64,000 bases of DNA, from assembly GCF_041228105.1 (NCBI RefSeq), contig NZ_CP166097.1, positions 4,092,001 to 4,156,000 of the forward strand, written 5' to 3'. Within the stretch, counting starts at the first letter, position 1, and each line of letters opens with the position of its first letter. Made by a program: the position numbers and the translations under genes. Positions 1 through 8,299 of this stretch are shown one piece after another. Source of the DNA: Pectobacterium aroidearum. GTDB lineage: Bacteria; Pseudomonadota; Gammaproteobacteria; Enterobacterales; Enterobacteriaceae. The notes under the pieces are model-generated. The model was given only the letters and a program-made list of their open reading frames with translations, searched no databases and was not told the DNA's origin.

Positions 1-762
1 GCAGGCAACACCCGCCGGATCGGCGACGCCCAGTTGTCCCTGAATTGTCTCCAGCGTTTCCTCAGTGATAGCCGGAACAATTCGGTCCACCATGGTGGAC
101 GGAAAGGTGACGTGCTGTTCAATCCAGCGCGCCAGTTCGACATCCTGCAGCTCAGCCAGTTGCACAATCACGTTGCGCGTGACGTGTCCATTTTCCGGCA
201 TATTGTCGCAGGACATCACGCTGAATGCCGGTAGCTGGCGTTCCCGTCTGCGTTTGATGGCAGCCAGAATCACACCGGGCAGGGAACGTGGTTCTGCGGG
301 TAACGCCAGATCGTGGCAAATCAGCGGATGTTCACTATTCAACTGCCCCGTCGCCGGATGGTGGCAATAGCCTTTCTCCGTGACAGTAATCGACACAATG
401 GCGATATCCGGCGCGCTTAGCGCTTCCAGTACCGCGTCGATACCTTCGACTTCCGCATGCAGCGCACCGGTCGCGACGCCGATGACCCGACTATGCCAGC
501 CGCTGTCCGCCATTTCGGAAACCGACCACAACAAATCCTGTTGGCGAATAGCCTCAATCTGCTGTTCGCCGCCAATCAGGTTAATTTCACAATAGCCCCA
601 GTCGCTGCCCTGCTCCGCTGCCAGTTTATCGGCACAGACCGCCTGATGCGCCCGGTGGAATGCGCCAAAGCCAATATGCGCAATACGTGTTTTTAGCAGG
701 CGTCGGTCGTAACGCGGCACCACAACCTGCGGTTTAAGAGTAGAAAATTCGCTGATACTCAT
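1..762 (-). CDS. Mannitol dehydrogenase-family oxidoreductase (YdfI/UxuB-like), C-terminus cut by window edge
   Basis: Reading back from the ATG at 762 gives 254 open codons running off the left edge, so only the N-terminal half is present. The protein has the nucleotide-binding stretch IAHIGFGAFHRAHQA near residue 28 and the segment VSITVTEKGYC further on, both typical of the polyol/fructuronate dehydrogenase family (UxuB, MtlD, YdfI). Family members oxidise or reduce sugar acids or polyols with NAD(H) in the cytosol. It is the most distal visible gene of a minus-strand set with an MFS carrier, rspB and rspA. That is the same set of gene types as E. coli ydfI-ydfJ-rspB-rspA, so a role in hexuronate/mannonate-type metabolism is inferred. 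The exact substrate cannot be read from the sequence. Confidence 0.85.
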   Translation of the reverse strand, partial: MSISEFSTLKPQVVVPRYDRRLLKTRIAHIGFGAFHRAHQAVCADKLAAEQGSDWGYCEINLIGGEQQIEAIRQQDLLWSVSEMADSGWHSRVIGVATGALHAEVEGIDAVLEALSAPDIAIVSITVTEKGYCHHPATGQLNSEHPLICHDLALPAEPRSLPGVILAAIKRRRERQLPAFSVMSCDNMPENGHVTRNVIVQLAELQDVELARWIEQHVTFPSTMVDRIVPAITEETLETIQGQLGVADPAGVAC

Positions 763-796
763 CGTTATCCCTGATAGGTGATTCAAAAAATACGTC

Positions 797-848
797 TACG
801 CCCTAAATGATTCGAGTTGCAGTAAGGTCAACTCATCTGCAACTCGAA
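797..848. repeat. ERIC-end-like palindrome between ydfI-like and MFS genes
   Basis: TTCGAGTTGCAG (811-822) is repeated exactly in inverted orientation as CTGCAACTCGAA (837-848), preceded by CCCTAAATGA. This is the terminal sequence of the ERIC elements found whole at 18312 and 37733, here present as two facing ends with almost no core. It can fold as a strong hairpin in the transcript between two genes of one operon. Confidence 0.6.
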
Positions 849-865
849 CAATGACAATCTGAACG

Positions 866-2239
866 TTACGCTGCGTCGTCTAACGCATCTAAATCGCGAT
901 CTTTAACTTCAGGCATACAGATAGCCGCGAATAAACCAATCACTGAGTAAGCAATCAACATCACGACAATCGGCCACCAGGAACCGGTCATGTTGCAGAA
1001 AATACCGGCTAATACGGGACCGAAACCAACGGCAACCAACCCACCGGTTTCTTTGGCAATCGCCATTTGCGTAAAGCGGCTGCGTCCACCAAACATTTCC
1101 GCCATGGTGATATTTTCCAGTGCAAATAATCCCAACACCGCGAAGTTATGAATAATGATAATGCTGACGATAATGACATTCACGCTATTCTCTTTATCAA
1201 CAATAAGAGAGAGCATTGGGTAGGCTAACAATATCGCCGAGATATTCAGAATAATATAAGGTATGCGACGACCTACTTTATCCGACAACCATCCTAATAA
1301 TGGAATCGTAATAAAACCGATAATAGAGCTAATCATTAAAGCGTCAGTAGGAATATATTTTTCAAACAGCAACGTTTGAACCAAATATCCCGCCAGGAAA
1401 GTCTGAATTAACCCTGAATTTCCCGCCTGGCCGAAACGCAGCCCGGTAGCCAGCCAAAATGCTTTGCTTTTGAACATCGACAGGATCGATTTCTGCTCGC
1501 TTTGCTCAACTACCAGAGCAGGGGACGGCTCTTCAGTACCGGATACGTCATTGCTGACTTTCTCAAAGACCGGGCTTTCTTTCAGGTTCATACGCAGCCA
1601 GATCGCGAATATCATCACGACCACGCTGGCCAGGAACGGTACACGCCAGCCCCACGCCAGTAATTCTTCTCTGGAGAGCGCAAAGAACATAAAGGCCCAG
1701 ATAGCCGTGGCGCTGAGCGTACCGCAGTTGGTGCCCATCGCCACCAGTGAGGAAATAATTCCGCGTTTCCCCTTCGGCGCATATTCCGCCAGCATCGTAC
1801 CCGCACCAGAAATTTCAGCACCGGCGCCTAACCCCTGCACGATACGCAAGGTCACCAGTAAGATCGGTGCGAAGATACCGATCTGCGCGTAGGTCGGCAG
1901 CACCCCGATTAACGTGGTACAGATCCCCATCATGGTAATGGTAATAAAGAGCACTTTCTTTCTACCAATGGAGTCCCCCATGCGGCCGAAAATAAAGGCG
2001 CCGACGATACGTGCCACGTAGCCTGCACCATAGGTGCCCATTGCCAGAATCAGCGCCATCGCCGCCGATTGTTCAGGGAAGAAGATTTCATGGAAGACCA
2101 GCGCCGCCCCGAGCGAATACAGCTGGAAATCCATAAATTCCAATGCGGTGCCCAGCCAGCCGGACACTGCCGCTTTAACGAGGTCAGAGGTACTTCTTGC
2201 AGGCTTATTTTGTCCAGATGCTATCTTATGCTTATTCAT
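866..2239 (-). CDS. MFS transporter, metabolite:H+ symporter type (YdfJ-like)
   Basis: 457 residues with about twelve hydrophobic segments. The MFS loop motif GRMGDSIGRKK lies between the second and third helices, and a second one, GWLSDKVGRRIP, between helices 8 and 9. The N-terminus (SGWLGTALEFMDFQLYSL) matches the metabolite/H+ symporter subfamily that includes ShiA, ProP-like carriers and E. coli YdfJ. It sits between the dehydrogenase at 762 and rspB, in the YdfJ position of the rsp cluster. It is therefore probably the inner-membrane uptake carrier for the sugar acid handled by RspA/RspB. Substrate is inferred from context only. Confidence 0.85.
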   Translation of the reverse strand: MNKHKIASGQNKPARSTSDLVKAAVSGWLGTALEFMDFQLYSLGAALVFHEIFFPEQSAAMALILAMGTYGAGYVARIVGAFIFGRMGDSIGRKKVLFITITMMGICTTLIGVLPTYAQIGIFAPILLVTLRIVQGLGAGAEISGAGTMLAEYAPKGKRGIISSLVAMGTNCGTLSATAIWAFMFFALSREELLAWGWRVPFLASVVVMIFAIWLRMNLKESPVFEKVSNDVSGTEEPSPALVVEQSEQKSILSMFKSKAFWLATGLRFGQAGNSGLIQTFLAGYLVQTLLFEKYIPTDALMISSIIGFITIPLLGWLSDKVGRRIPYIILNISAILLAYPMLSLIVDKENSVNVIIVSIIIIHNFAVLGLFALENITMAEMFGGRSRFTQMAIAKETGGLVAVGFGPVLAGIFCNMTGSWWPIVVMLIAYSVIGLFAAICMPEVKDRDLDALDDAA

Positions 2240-2269
2240 ATATATACTCTCGACGATTTGTAATTATGG

Positions 2270-2334
2270 TATATCCGTCATACTTCGAGCTGCATGTATG
2301 TTAGCGTCCTGCAACTCGAATTATTTAGGGTATA
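2270..2334 (-). repeat. Internally deleted ERIC-like element (65 bp)
   Basis: Begins TATATCCGTCATACTTCGAG and ends AACTCGAATTATTTAGGGTATA, i.e. both termini of the 127-bp ERIC with the central core missing, in reverse orientation. It lies in the 264-bp gap between the MFS gene and rspB. Apart from this element the gap is AT-rich with no other recognisable site. Confidence 0.65.
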
Positions 2335-2503
2335 GATCACAGTAAATAAAATTACCGTTCATCATGGTGTCGCAATCCACTCCAGTCCGTTATTGACAGC
2401 CTGGAGTGATTAAGAGAGAAATAATTACTTCAAAGGAATCATTGTATTATTCAGTAATCGATATTTTTTCCTTTATATAAGACCCTGTTGCCGATAAAAC
2501 GAC

Positions 2504-3535
2504 TTATATCTGTCCAGTTTCATTAAACGTCAGCAGAACTTTGCAGCAGCGCTTTTGATCTTTTTCAAAGACTTCTATCGCCTCGACCACCTGCTGATAA
2601 TCAAATCGATGGGTAATCAGTTTGGCCGGATCGATACGTTTCTCTTTCAGCCACGCAATCACGACAGGGAATTTATTGGCATTCAATCGTGATGAGAAAA
2701 TGGAGAGCTCTTTGCTGGTGATGCCCTGCTGGCTAACCTGACAAGGTTCGCTGGAAAAGCCCATGATGGCGATACGCGCTGCCGGAGAGGCAATCGTAAT
2801 CGCTTCCTGCAAAATAGACGGATGGCAGGCGGCATCAATAATCAGCGTAGGCTTGATATTCAGCGCTTCCAGTTCGTCTTTTAATGACAGCGACGCGTTG
2901 TTGATGACTCTGTCCGCTCCGCTGCGTAATGCCATCTCCAGGCGTTCGGGAATGCGGTCAACGACAATCACGTCCTTCACCTTGAACACGCCTTTTAGCA
3001 CCTGCACCGAGGTCAACCCCATCGGCCCCGCACCATAAATCAGGGCGACATCCTGCTCCGTCGGTTTCACCTGCGCAGTCACATTGGCGGAAATCGTGAA
3101 GGGCTCCACCATCACGGCGAACTCATCAGGAATGTCATCGGGAATGACGTGTGCATTCTTCGCCGGTACGGCAGCGTACTCGCTGAACCCGCCATCACGG
3201 TGCACACCCAGTACCACCAGCGAAGTACAGACGTTCGGCTTGCCGATTGAACACGGGTAGCAGTGGCCGCAGCTCACGACCGGGTCGACCGACACGCGTT
3301 CGCCCAGCCGGGACGCGTCCACACCCTCACCGACCGCCTCAATCACACCAAAGAACTCATGCCCGATCACACGCGGGTACTTGGCAAAGGGGTTATGCCC
3401 GCGATAGATGTGGCTATCCGAACCACAGATGCCTGCCAGCTTCACCTTCACCCGAACTTCGCCTGCTGCCGGTTGCGGAATCGGGCGTTCTTCAATCACC
3501 AACGCATTCGGTTGCTGTATCACAATGCTTTTCAT
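2504..3535 (-). CDS. rspB: Zinc-type alcohol dehydrogenase RspB
   Basis: Medium-chain dehydrogenase of 343 residues. Catalytic zinc ligands appear in CGSDSHIYRG and GHEFFG. A structural-zinc four-cysteine loop (CGHCYPCSIGKPNVC) follows, then a Rossmann fold IYGAGPMGL. The longer reading frame begins 14 codons upstream, but the ATG at 3535 is preceded by AGAGG at good spacing and gives MKSIVIQQPN, the expected family N-terminus. Gene order rspA-rspB with a 29-bp gap matches E. coli. RspB is thought to act with RspA on a sugar-acid derivative; the exact reaction is not established. Confidence 0.9.
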   Translation of the reverse strand: MKSIVIQQPNALVIEERPIPQPAAGEVRVKVKLAGICGSDSHIYRGHNPFAKYPRVIGHEFFGVIEAVGEGVDASRLGERVSVDPVVSCGHCYPCSIGKPNVCTSLVVLGVHRDGGFSEYAAVPAKNAHVIPDDIPDEFAVMVEPFTISANVTAQVKPTEQDVALIYGAGPMGLTSVQVLKGVFKVKDVIVVDRIPERLEMALRSGADRVINNASLSLKDELEALNIKPTLIIDAACHPSILQEAITIASPAARIAIMGFSSEPCQVSQQGITSKELSIFSSRLNANKFPVVIAWLKEKRIDPAKLITHRFDYQQVVEAIEVFEKDQKRCCKVLLTFNETGQI

Positions 3536-3564
3536 GTTTTGGCCTCTTATTCCCCATTCCACCT

Positions 3565-4779
3565 TTACCAATTCCACAACGTGCCGTCTTCCAGACGGGC
3601 AACCGGCAAATAAGCGGGGTCATAGGGATATTTGGCCGCCAGCTTTTCATCGAACTCAATGCCTAACCCCGGCTTTTCGCCTGGGTGCATGTAGCCGTTA
3701 TCGAACGTCCAGCTATGCGGGAACACCTCCAGCATTTGCTCCGAATAACCCATGTATTCCTGTACGCCGAAGTTTGGCACCCAGAGGTCAAAATGCAGCG
3801 CCGCCGCCATGCAGATAGGCGACAGATCCGACGGCCCATGCGAACCAGTACGCACCTGATAGAGCGAGGCAAAGTCAGCAATGCGACGCATACCGGTAAT
3901 CCCACCCGCGTGGGTAATCGTCGTGCGAATGTAGTCGATGAGCTGTTCTTCGATCAGCTGCTTGCAATCCCAAATACTGTTAAAGACTTCACCCACCGCA
4001 ATCGGCGTGACGGTGTGCTGACGGATTAAACGGAAACACGCCTGATTTTCCGCAGGCGTCGGGTCTTCCATCCAGAAGAGGCGATAATCCTCAACGCTTT
4101 TGCCAAAACGCGCCGCTTCAATCGGCGTCAAGCGGTGGTGCATGTCGTGCAACAGGTGTTCGTTAAAGCCAAATTTGTCACGTACCGCTTCAAATAGCTT
4201 TGGCGTGAAATCGAGGTATTTTTCCGTCGACCACAGCTGTTCTTCCGGCAAACTGCCTTTCGTCGCGGGCTCATACGCCAGCCCTTTGCCTTTCGCCATA
4301 CCGTAGGTGGTTTCCATGCCGGGCACGCCGCACTGCACGCGAATCGCCTTGAAGCCCTGATCGCGATGCTTGGCGTAATCATCCAGCACTTCATCAATCG
4401 AGTGGCCCGTCGTGTGGCAATACACCATGACGCCCGTACGCGATGCGCCGCCCAGCAGTTGATAAAGCGGCATGTTGGCGGCTTTAGCCTTGATGTCCCA
4501 CAGCGCCATGTCGACCGCCGAAATCGCGGACATGGTCACCGGGCCACGACGCCAGTACGCGCCTTTGTAGAAATACTGCCAAATGTCTTCGATCTGGTGC
4601 GCATCGCGGCCAATAAGCTGCGGGCAGACATGATCTTTGAGATAAGAGGCAACCGGCAGCTCACGCCCGTTGAGCGTCGCATCACCGAGACCGGTTAATC
4701 CGCTATCTGTCGTAATTTTCAGGGTGACAAAGTTCCGTCCCGGACAGGTGACAAACACTTCCGCGCTGACAATCTTCAC
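3565..4779 (-). CDS. rspA: RspA, mannonate-dehydratase-family enolase superfamily protein
   Basis: 404 residues, closely resembling E. coli RspA through its whole length (e.g. [39 protein letters not shown]-terminus [11 protein letters not shown]). Enolase-superfamily metal-binding and acid/base regions ([26 protein letters not shown]) are present. A GTG at 4779 has AAGGA eight bases upstream and gives exactly the E. coli length. The ATG at 4800 would add seven unrelated residues, so GTG is preferred. Family members dehydrate D-mannonate or related acids weakly. In E. coli the gene was named for lowering homoserine-lactone-linked stationary-phase signalling, but the enzyme activity is on sugar acids. 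First gene of the rspA-rspB-MFS-dehydrogenase set. Confidence 0.9.
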   Translation of the reverse strand: MKIVSAEVFVTCPGRNFVTLKITTDSGLTGLGDATLNGRELPVASYLKDHVCPQLIGRDAHQIEDIWQYFYKGAYWRRGPVTMSAISAVDMALWDIKAKAANMPLYQLLGGASRTGVMVYCHTTGHSIDEVLDDYAKHRDQGFKAIRVQCGVPGMETTYGMAKGKGLAYEPATKGSLPEEQLWSTEKYLDFTPKLFEAVRDKFGFNEHLLHDMHHRLTPIEAARFGKSVEDYRLFWMEDPTPAENQACFRLIRQHTVTPIAVGEVFNSIWDCKQLIEEQLIDYIRTTITHAGGITGMRRIADFASLYQVRTGSHGPSDLSPICMAAALHFDLWVPNFGVQEYMGYSEQMLEVFPHSWTFDNGYMHPGEKPGLGIEFDEKLAAKYPYDPAYLPVARLEDGTLWNW

Positions 4780-4948
4780 GTTACTTATCCTTCTGTGCAT
4801 GTAGCCATTCGTTTATGCCGACTACCATACAAGTATATTAATAGCGATAATTTGAATCGCCTCACATTTATTCACATTTGCAACATTTATCTAAAACAGG
4901 GAGGAACGGATAAGAAGAAGCGACATGAATCGAGGGGGATAAAGCGAC

Positions 4949-5848
4949 CTACCGAACGGATTCGCTGTAGTCTTGCAGGAAATCCAGAAACAGCCGCACC
5001 ATAGGAATGTTCGTGCTGCGCTTCAGATAGCTAATGGCGAATGTCCTTTTCAATTTCTCTTCCAGCGGAATCACCGCGACGTCGTAAGCGGTCAGACTTT
5101 TGGCGACAGACGAACAGAGGAAGACCACGCCGGACAGGTTGATCACCAAATCCATAATGATGTCCATGTTACTGCATTCACGAAAGTAGCTGGGGTTGAT
5201 ACCCTGCCGGGTGAAGGATTCGGAAACGGCGGCATGCTCCCCCGTCCCTTTCTGCGGCACGATCAGCTTTTCTTTTACCAGCTGCGGCAAACTTAGCGTC
5301 TTATTATCAGCAAGCGGGTGCGACGTCGCCATCACCGCGACAATGTCATCGATCTGGCAAATGGTGTGGTGAAAGAGCGGATCGTTCAGATACTCATCAA
5401 AAGGCGTCGAGAAAGACAGGTGGATCTCGCCATTACGTACCCTTTCCAGTAAGTCCGTGCTCACGCCGTCAATGAAAGAGATATCGATATTGGGGTAGGC
5501 TTTCTGAAACAGGTTAAACATATTGTAGTGAGCCAGACGATTGAATATCGGGATCACACCAACCAGTAGCGCGCCATCCGTGCTTTCCTCATAGCTACTG
5601 ACGAATTGCTCCAGTTCATAATGTTCCTTAATCATCCCCTGAATTTTGTCAGCAAAGATCTTCCCGAATGGCGTCAGAGAAAACTGCCGGGTCGTTCTGT
5701 TAATCAGTTTTCTTTCCGTTTCAAGTTCCAGCCGCGCGATCTCCTGCGACAAAAAAGCCTGAGAGATATTCAGCGCTTTTGCCGCTTTAGTGAAACTCCC
5801 GACCCGGATGAGTTCCTGATAATAAATCACACGTTTTATACTGAGCAT
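4949..5848 (-). CDS. LysR-family transcriptional regulator
   Basis: 299 residues. The N-terminal winged helix-turn-helix is at about residues 15-65 (GSFTKAAKALNISQAFLSQEIARLE), followed by a periplasmic-binding-type effector domain (residues 90-290). It lies 170 bp upstream of rspA in the same direction, so it probably controls the rsp genes, itself, or the divergent esterase at 6126. E. coli rspAB is instead controlled by a GntR-type regulator, so this pairing is a difference from the model. The effector is unknown, though a sugar acid is a reasonable guess from context. Confidence 0.85.
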   Translation of the reverse strand: MLSIKRVIYYQELIRVGSFTKAAKALNISQAFLSQEIARLELETERKLINRTTRQFSLTPFGKIFADKIQGMIKEHYELEQFVSSYEESTDGALLVGVIPIFNRLAHYNMFNLFQKAYPNIDISFIDGVSTDLLERVRNGEIHLSFSTPFDEYLNDPLFHHTICQIDDIVAVMATSHPLADNKTLSLPQLVKEKLIVPQKGTGEHAAVSESFTRQGINPSYFRECSNMDIIMDLVINLSGVVFLCSSVAKSLTAYDVAVIPLEEKLKRTFAISYLKRSTNIPMVRLFLDFLQDYSESVR

Positions 5849-5921
5849 TGCTTTATATTACGCATCAACGATAGCTTCTATAAGCGGCCATAATAACAAT
5901 TATAATGATTTGTAAATAATC

Positions 5922-5943
5922 AAATGTGATTAGATGCACATTT
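5922..5943 (+). promoter_or_regulatory. CRP-type operator upstream of the esterase
   Basis: Arms AAATGTG and CACATTT separated by eight bases. The core TGTGA-N6-GCACA matches the CRP consensus at nine of ten positions. It lies in the AT-rich gap between the LysR gene and the esterase. A near-identical site lies upstream of the reductase operon at 7390. Confidence 0.65.
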
Positions 5944-6030
5944 AATTCATGAGAAATAACGTTAATAGTAGATATAGTCAACTTATTATCAACGAGGAAA
6001 TGATTTATTCAATTAAGATGAAACACCAAT

Positions 6031-6053
6031 AATATTAAAGATTTTTTAATATT
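6031..6053. repeat. AT-only 9-bp inverted repeat before esterase
   Basis: AATATTAAA and TTTAATATT flank a five-base spacer, about 70 bp upstream of the esterase start. It could be an operator or part of the leader. Base composition makes chance formation fairly easy. Confidence 0.35.
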
Positions 6054-6125
6054 ATTTTTACAAATACAACATCACCTCTCACAAACCAAAAAAGTTTACA
6101 TTTCCCTAACAAAAGGACTTAAGAT

Positions 6126-7091
6126 ATGGATTATTCGACAACAACAAAAATAGGGTTAGCAACCTTGGCAATGATGAGCACGACCGCAATCAATGCGGCA
6201 CAGAATCAGCATGAAATTACCGTAAAGCAGGAAACGATATCCGTGAAGTTAATCTCTGACGTCGTTTATTCTCAGGTATCGATGCGGGGCTATCCGAACG
6301 TTGCATTAAAAATGGATATTCTTCAGCCCGACGCGAAGAAGGCGCTCCCCGTTGTGTTATTCATTACCGGCGGCGGCTTTATTAACGCCAATAAAGATAA
6401 TTACCTGCAACAGCGCCTGAGCATTGCCGAAGCCGGTTATGTGGTTGCCAGCATGGAATACCGCGTCGCCCCCACTGTTCTTTTCCCCGCGCCGCTGGAA
6501 GATGTCAAATCCGCGCTTCGCTATCTGCGCGCCAATGCGAAAAAATTCGGCATTGATAGCCAGCATGCTGCCGTTTTCGGTTCCTCAGCGGGAGGCTATC
6601 TGGCCGCGTTTGCCGGAACGACAAATGGTTCACAAGCCTACGATAAAGGCGACAATCTTGACCAAAGCAGTGATGTCCAGGCCGTCATCGATTTCTATGG
6701 TTTATCCGATCTGACGCTCGTCGGTGAAGGTTTCCCTGACGATGTCGTTCAGAAGCATGCATCGCCTTCCGCGACCGAAGCGATCTGGGTCAACGGCACC
6801 GCCGTATTTAATGAAGGCGGGCCGATTACCCGCTACCCGGATAAAGCGGCAGCGGCCAACCCGATTAACTTTATCAGCGCCACCACACCACCGTTCCTGA
6901 TTATGCACGGCACCAACGATACTCTGGTTTCCCCACGCCAGACCGAGCGGTTGCATCACGCTCTGACAGCAAAAAATATTGAATCAACGTACTACAGCGT
7001 TAAAGACGCAGAGCACGGCGGGCCGCATTGGCTACAGCCTGAAATCATGAAAATTACCGTGGGCTTTCTTGATAAACACCTAAAACCTTAA
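6126..7091 (+). CDS. Exported alpha/beta-hydrolase (carboxylesterase/acyl esterase type)
   Basis: 321 residues with a probable Sec signal (about residues 1-24, ending AINA). The fold motifs are clear: an oxyanion-hole segment TGGGF at 81-85 (HGGG variant), nucleophile elbow GSSAG with Ser154, acid Asp265 in HGTNDTLVSP, and His297 in AEHGG. This is the BD-FAE / hormone-sensitive-lipase-like group, whose secreted members release acetyl or feruloyl groups from plant polysaccharides. A substrate on plant cell wall esters is inferred, not shown. A CRP-type site lies 180 bp upstream and a terminator directly follows. Its operator matches that of the downstream reductase operon, suggesting joint use. 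Confidence 0.8.
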   Translation: MDYSTTTKIGLATLAMMSTTAINAAQNQHEITVKQETISVKLISDVVYSQVSMRGYPNVALKMDILQPDAKKALPVVLFITGGGFINANKDNYLQQRLSIAEAGYVVASMEYRVAPTVLFPAPLEDVKSALRYLRANAKKFGIDSQHAAVFGSSAGGYLAAFAGTTNGSQAYDKGDNLDQSSDVQAVIDFYGLSDLTLVGEGFPDDVVQKHASPSATEAIWVNGTAVFNEGGPITRYPDKAAAANPINFISATTPPFLIMHGTNDTLVSPRQTERLHHALTAKNIESTYYSVKDAEHGGPHWLQPEIMKITVGFLDKHLKP

Positions 7092-7138
7092 GCCAGTTTA
7101 CGGTTTTTAGTCTATTTCCCTATTATTTTTGTTACGTA

Positions 7139-7173
7139 AACGTTAGTGATGGATACGCACTAACGTTTTTTAT
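7139..7173 (+). terminator. Rho-independent terminator of the esterase gene
   Basis: Ten-base perfect stem AACGTTAGTG / CACTAACGTT with a nine-base loop, followed by a T run. Confidence 0.85.
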
Positions 7174-7346
7174 TTGTTACGAAAAAAGCCATTATCCATT
7201 TTATCCCCCTGTATTACTCACATAAAAAATCGATAATCTGACACACATCAATTATTCATTTTTATCACAAAATTAAAAACAGCAACGTGCATCTATATAA
7301 TAGAAATGCAATTTCTTAAACGGACAAGAAAAATAAAAAACGCACT

Positions 7347-7370
7347 TATAACAAATCCATATTTGTTATA
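7347..7370. promoter_or_regulatory. 24-bp perfect palindrome, likely operator of the reductase operon
   Basis: Arms TATAACAAAT and ATTTGTTATA around CCAT are perfectly complementary over ten bases. It lies 20 bp upstream of the CRP-type site and about 230 bp before the ferredoxin gene, in the 494-bp gap 7092-7585. There is no T-run terminator signature on either side. A dedicated repressor or activator site is likely; the protein is unknown. Confidence 0.55.
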
Positions 7371-7389
7371 TACGAATCTACAAAAAAAC

Positions 7390-7411
7390 AAATGTGACCA
7401 AACGCACATTT
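7390..7411 (+). promoter_or_regulatory. CRP-type operator upstream of the reductase operon
   Basis: AAATGTG-N8-CACATTT, core TGTGA-N6-GCACA, nine of ten CRP consensus positions. Its arms and half-sites are identical to the site at 5922, supporting co-regulation of the esterase and this operon. Confidence 0.65.
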
Positions 7412-7600
7412 AGTCTTTTACCCCCATGCTCCAATAAAACCACAACAACAACGTGGCCTATTTACTCTTCCCCTCGTAATGATGGACCACTCTTTTCTAT
7501 TAGCGTCAAACTGCGAAATATTAATGCTGATACTGGGTTAATAATGTCTATGGAAATATAGCGTTCGCGCGGCTATCACCTCACTGTGAAGATTTATAAT

Positions 7601-8299
7601 ATGGAAGAATTATCTCGCCGTCGTTTTATTGCCTATATGGGAAGCGCGATTGCCATTAGTAGGCCGGTCGGTTTAGCCAAAGCGCAAAATGAATCAGAAA
7701 ACGCACAGGGTAAATTACCCGTAAAATATGGCTTATTACATAACGAAATGCGCTGTATTGGATGTAAGGCCTGTATCAAAGCCTGCAAAGAAACGAATAA
7801 CGTCCCTGATGGCGTCACCCGATTGGATATATTGCAAACCGTCGATATTCCCGCCGTTGAGAAAACGCGTGCGATTAAGCAATTTTTCCGCAAATCCTGT
7901 CAGCACTGTGAGAACCCGCCCTGCGTTGCCGTCTGCCCAACAGGCGCATCTTTCAAAGATGCACTCACCGGTATCGTCGACGTCAATGACAAGCGCTGCG
8001 TAGGCTGCCGCTACTGCATTGCCGCCTGTCCTTACCATGTGCGTTTCATCAACCCGGTCACGAAGACGGCAGACAAATGTAACTTTTGTCGGCAAACCAA
8101 TCTGGCCGCCGGGAAGCAGCCCGCCTGCGTCGAAATCTGCCCCACCAAAGCCTTGGTATTTGGCGATCTCAACGATCCTGAAAGCAACATTGCCAAGATG
8201 ATCGCCAACAACGCGACCTACCGTTCCAAGGTTTATCTGGGCACCGAACCCCAGCTCTACCGTATGCCGGGGAAACGAGGAGAAATCGACAATGCATAA
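7601..8299 (+). CDS. NrfC/DmsB-like periplasmic ferredoxin with Tat signal
   Basis: 232 residues from the ATG at 7601. A GTG five codons upstream is possible but has no ribosome site and would only lengthen the signal. The N-terminus SRRRFIAYMG is a twin-arginine motif followed by a hydrophobic stretch, so the protein is exported folded with its clusters. Cysteine groups CIGCKACIKAC, CQHCENPPCVAVC, CVGCRYCIAAC and CNFC...CVEIC provide ligands for four [4Fe-4S] clusters, as in NrfC. It passes electrons between the membrane quinol dehydrogenase NrfD and a terminal reductase. Its stop overlaps the next start by eight bases, implying coupled translation. Confidence 0.9.
   Translation: MEELSRRRFIAYMGSAIAISRPVGLAKAQNESENAQGKLPVKYGLLHNEMRCIGCKACIKACKETNNVPDGVTRLDILQTVDIPAVEKTRAIKQFFRKSCQHCENPPCVAVCPTGASFKDALTGIVDVNDKRCVGCRYCIAACPYHVRFINPVTKTADKCNFCRQTNLAAGKQPACVEICPTKALVFGDLNDPESNIAKMIANNATYRSKVYLGTEPQLYRMPGKRGEIDNA

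Noticed and set aside
4861..4885. Possible CRP site before rspA
   Set aside because: On the minus strand TGTGA occurs twice as a direct repeat (TGTGAATAAATGTGA), not as an inverted pair.
7238..7251. FNR-like site CTGAC-N4-ATCAA upstream of the reductase operon
   Set aside because: Only one half matches the FNR consensus well; two mismatches in the other half. Anaerobic control is attractive but not supported enough to list.
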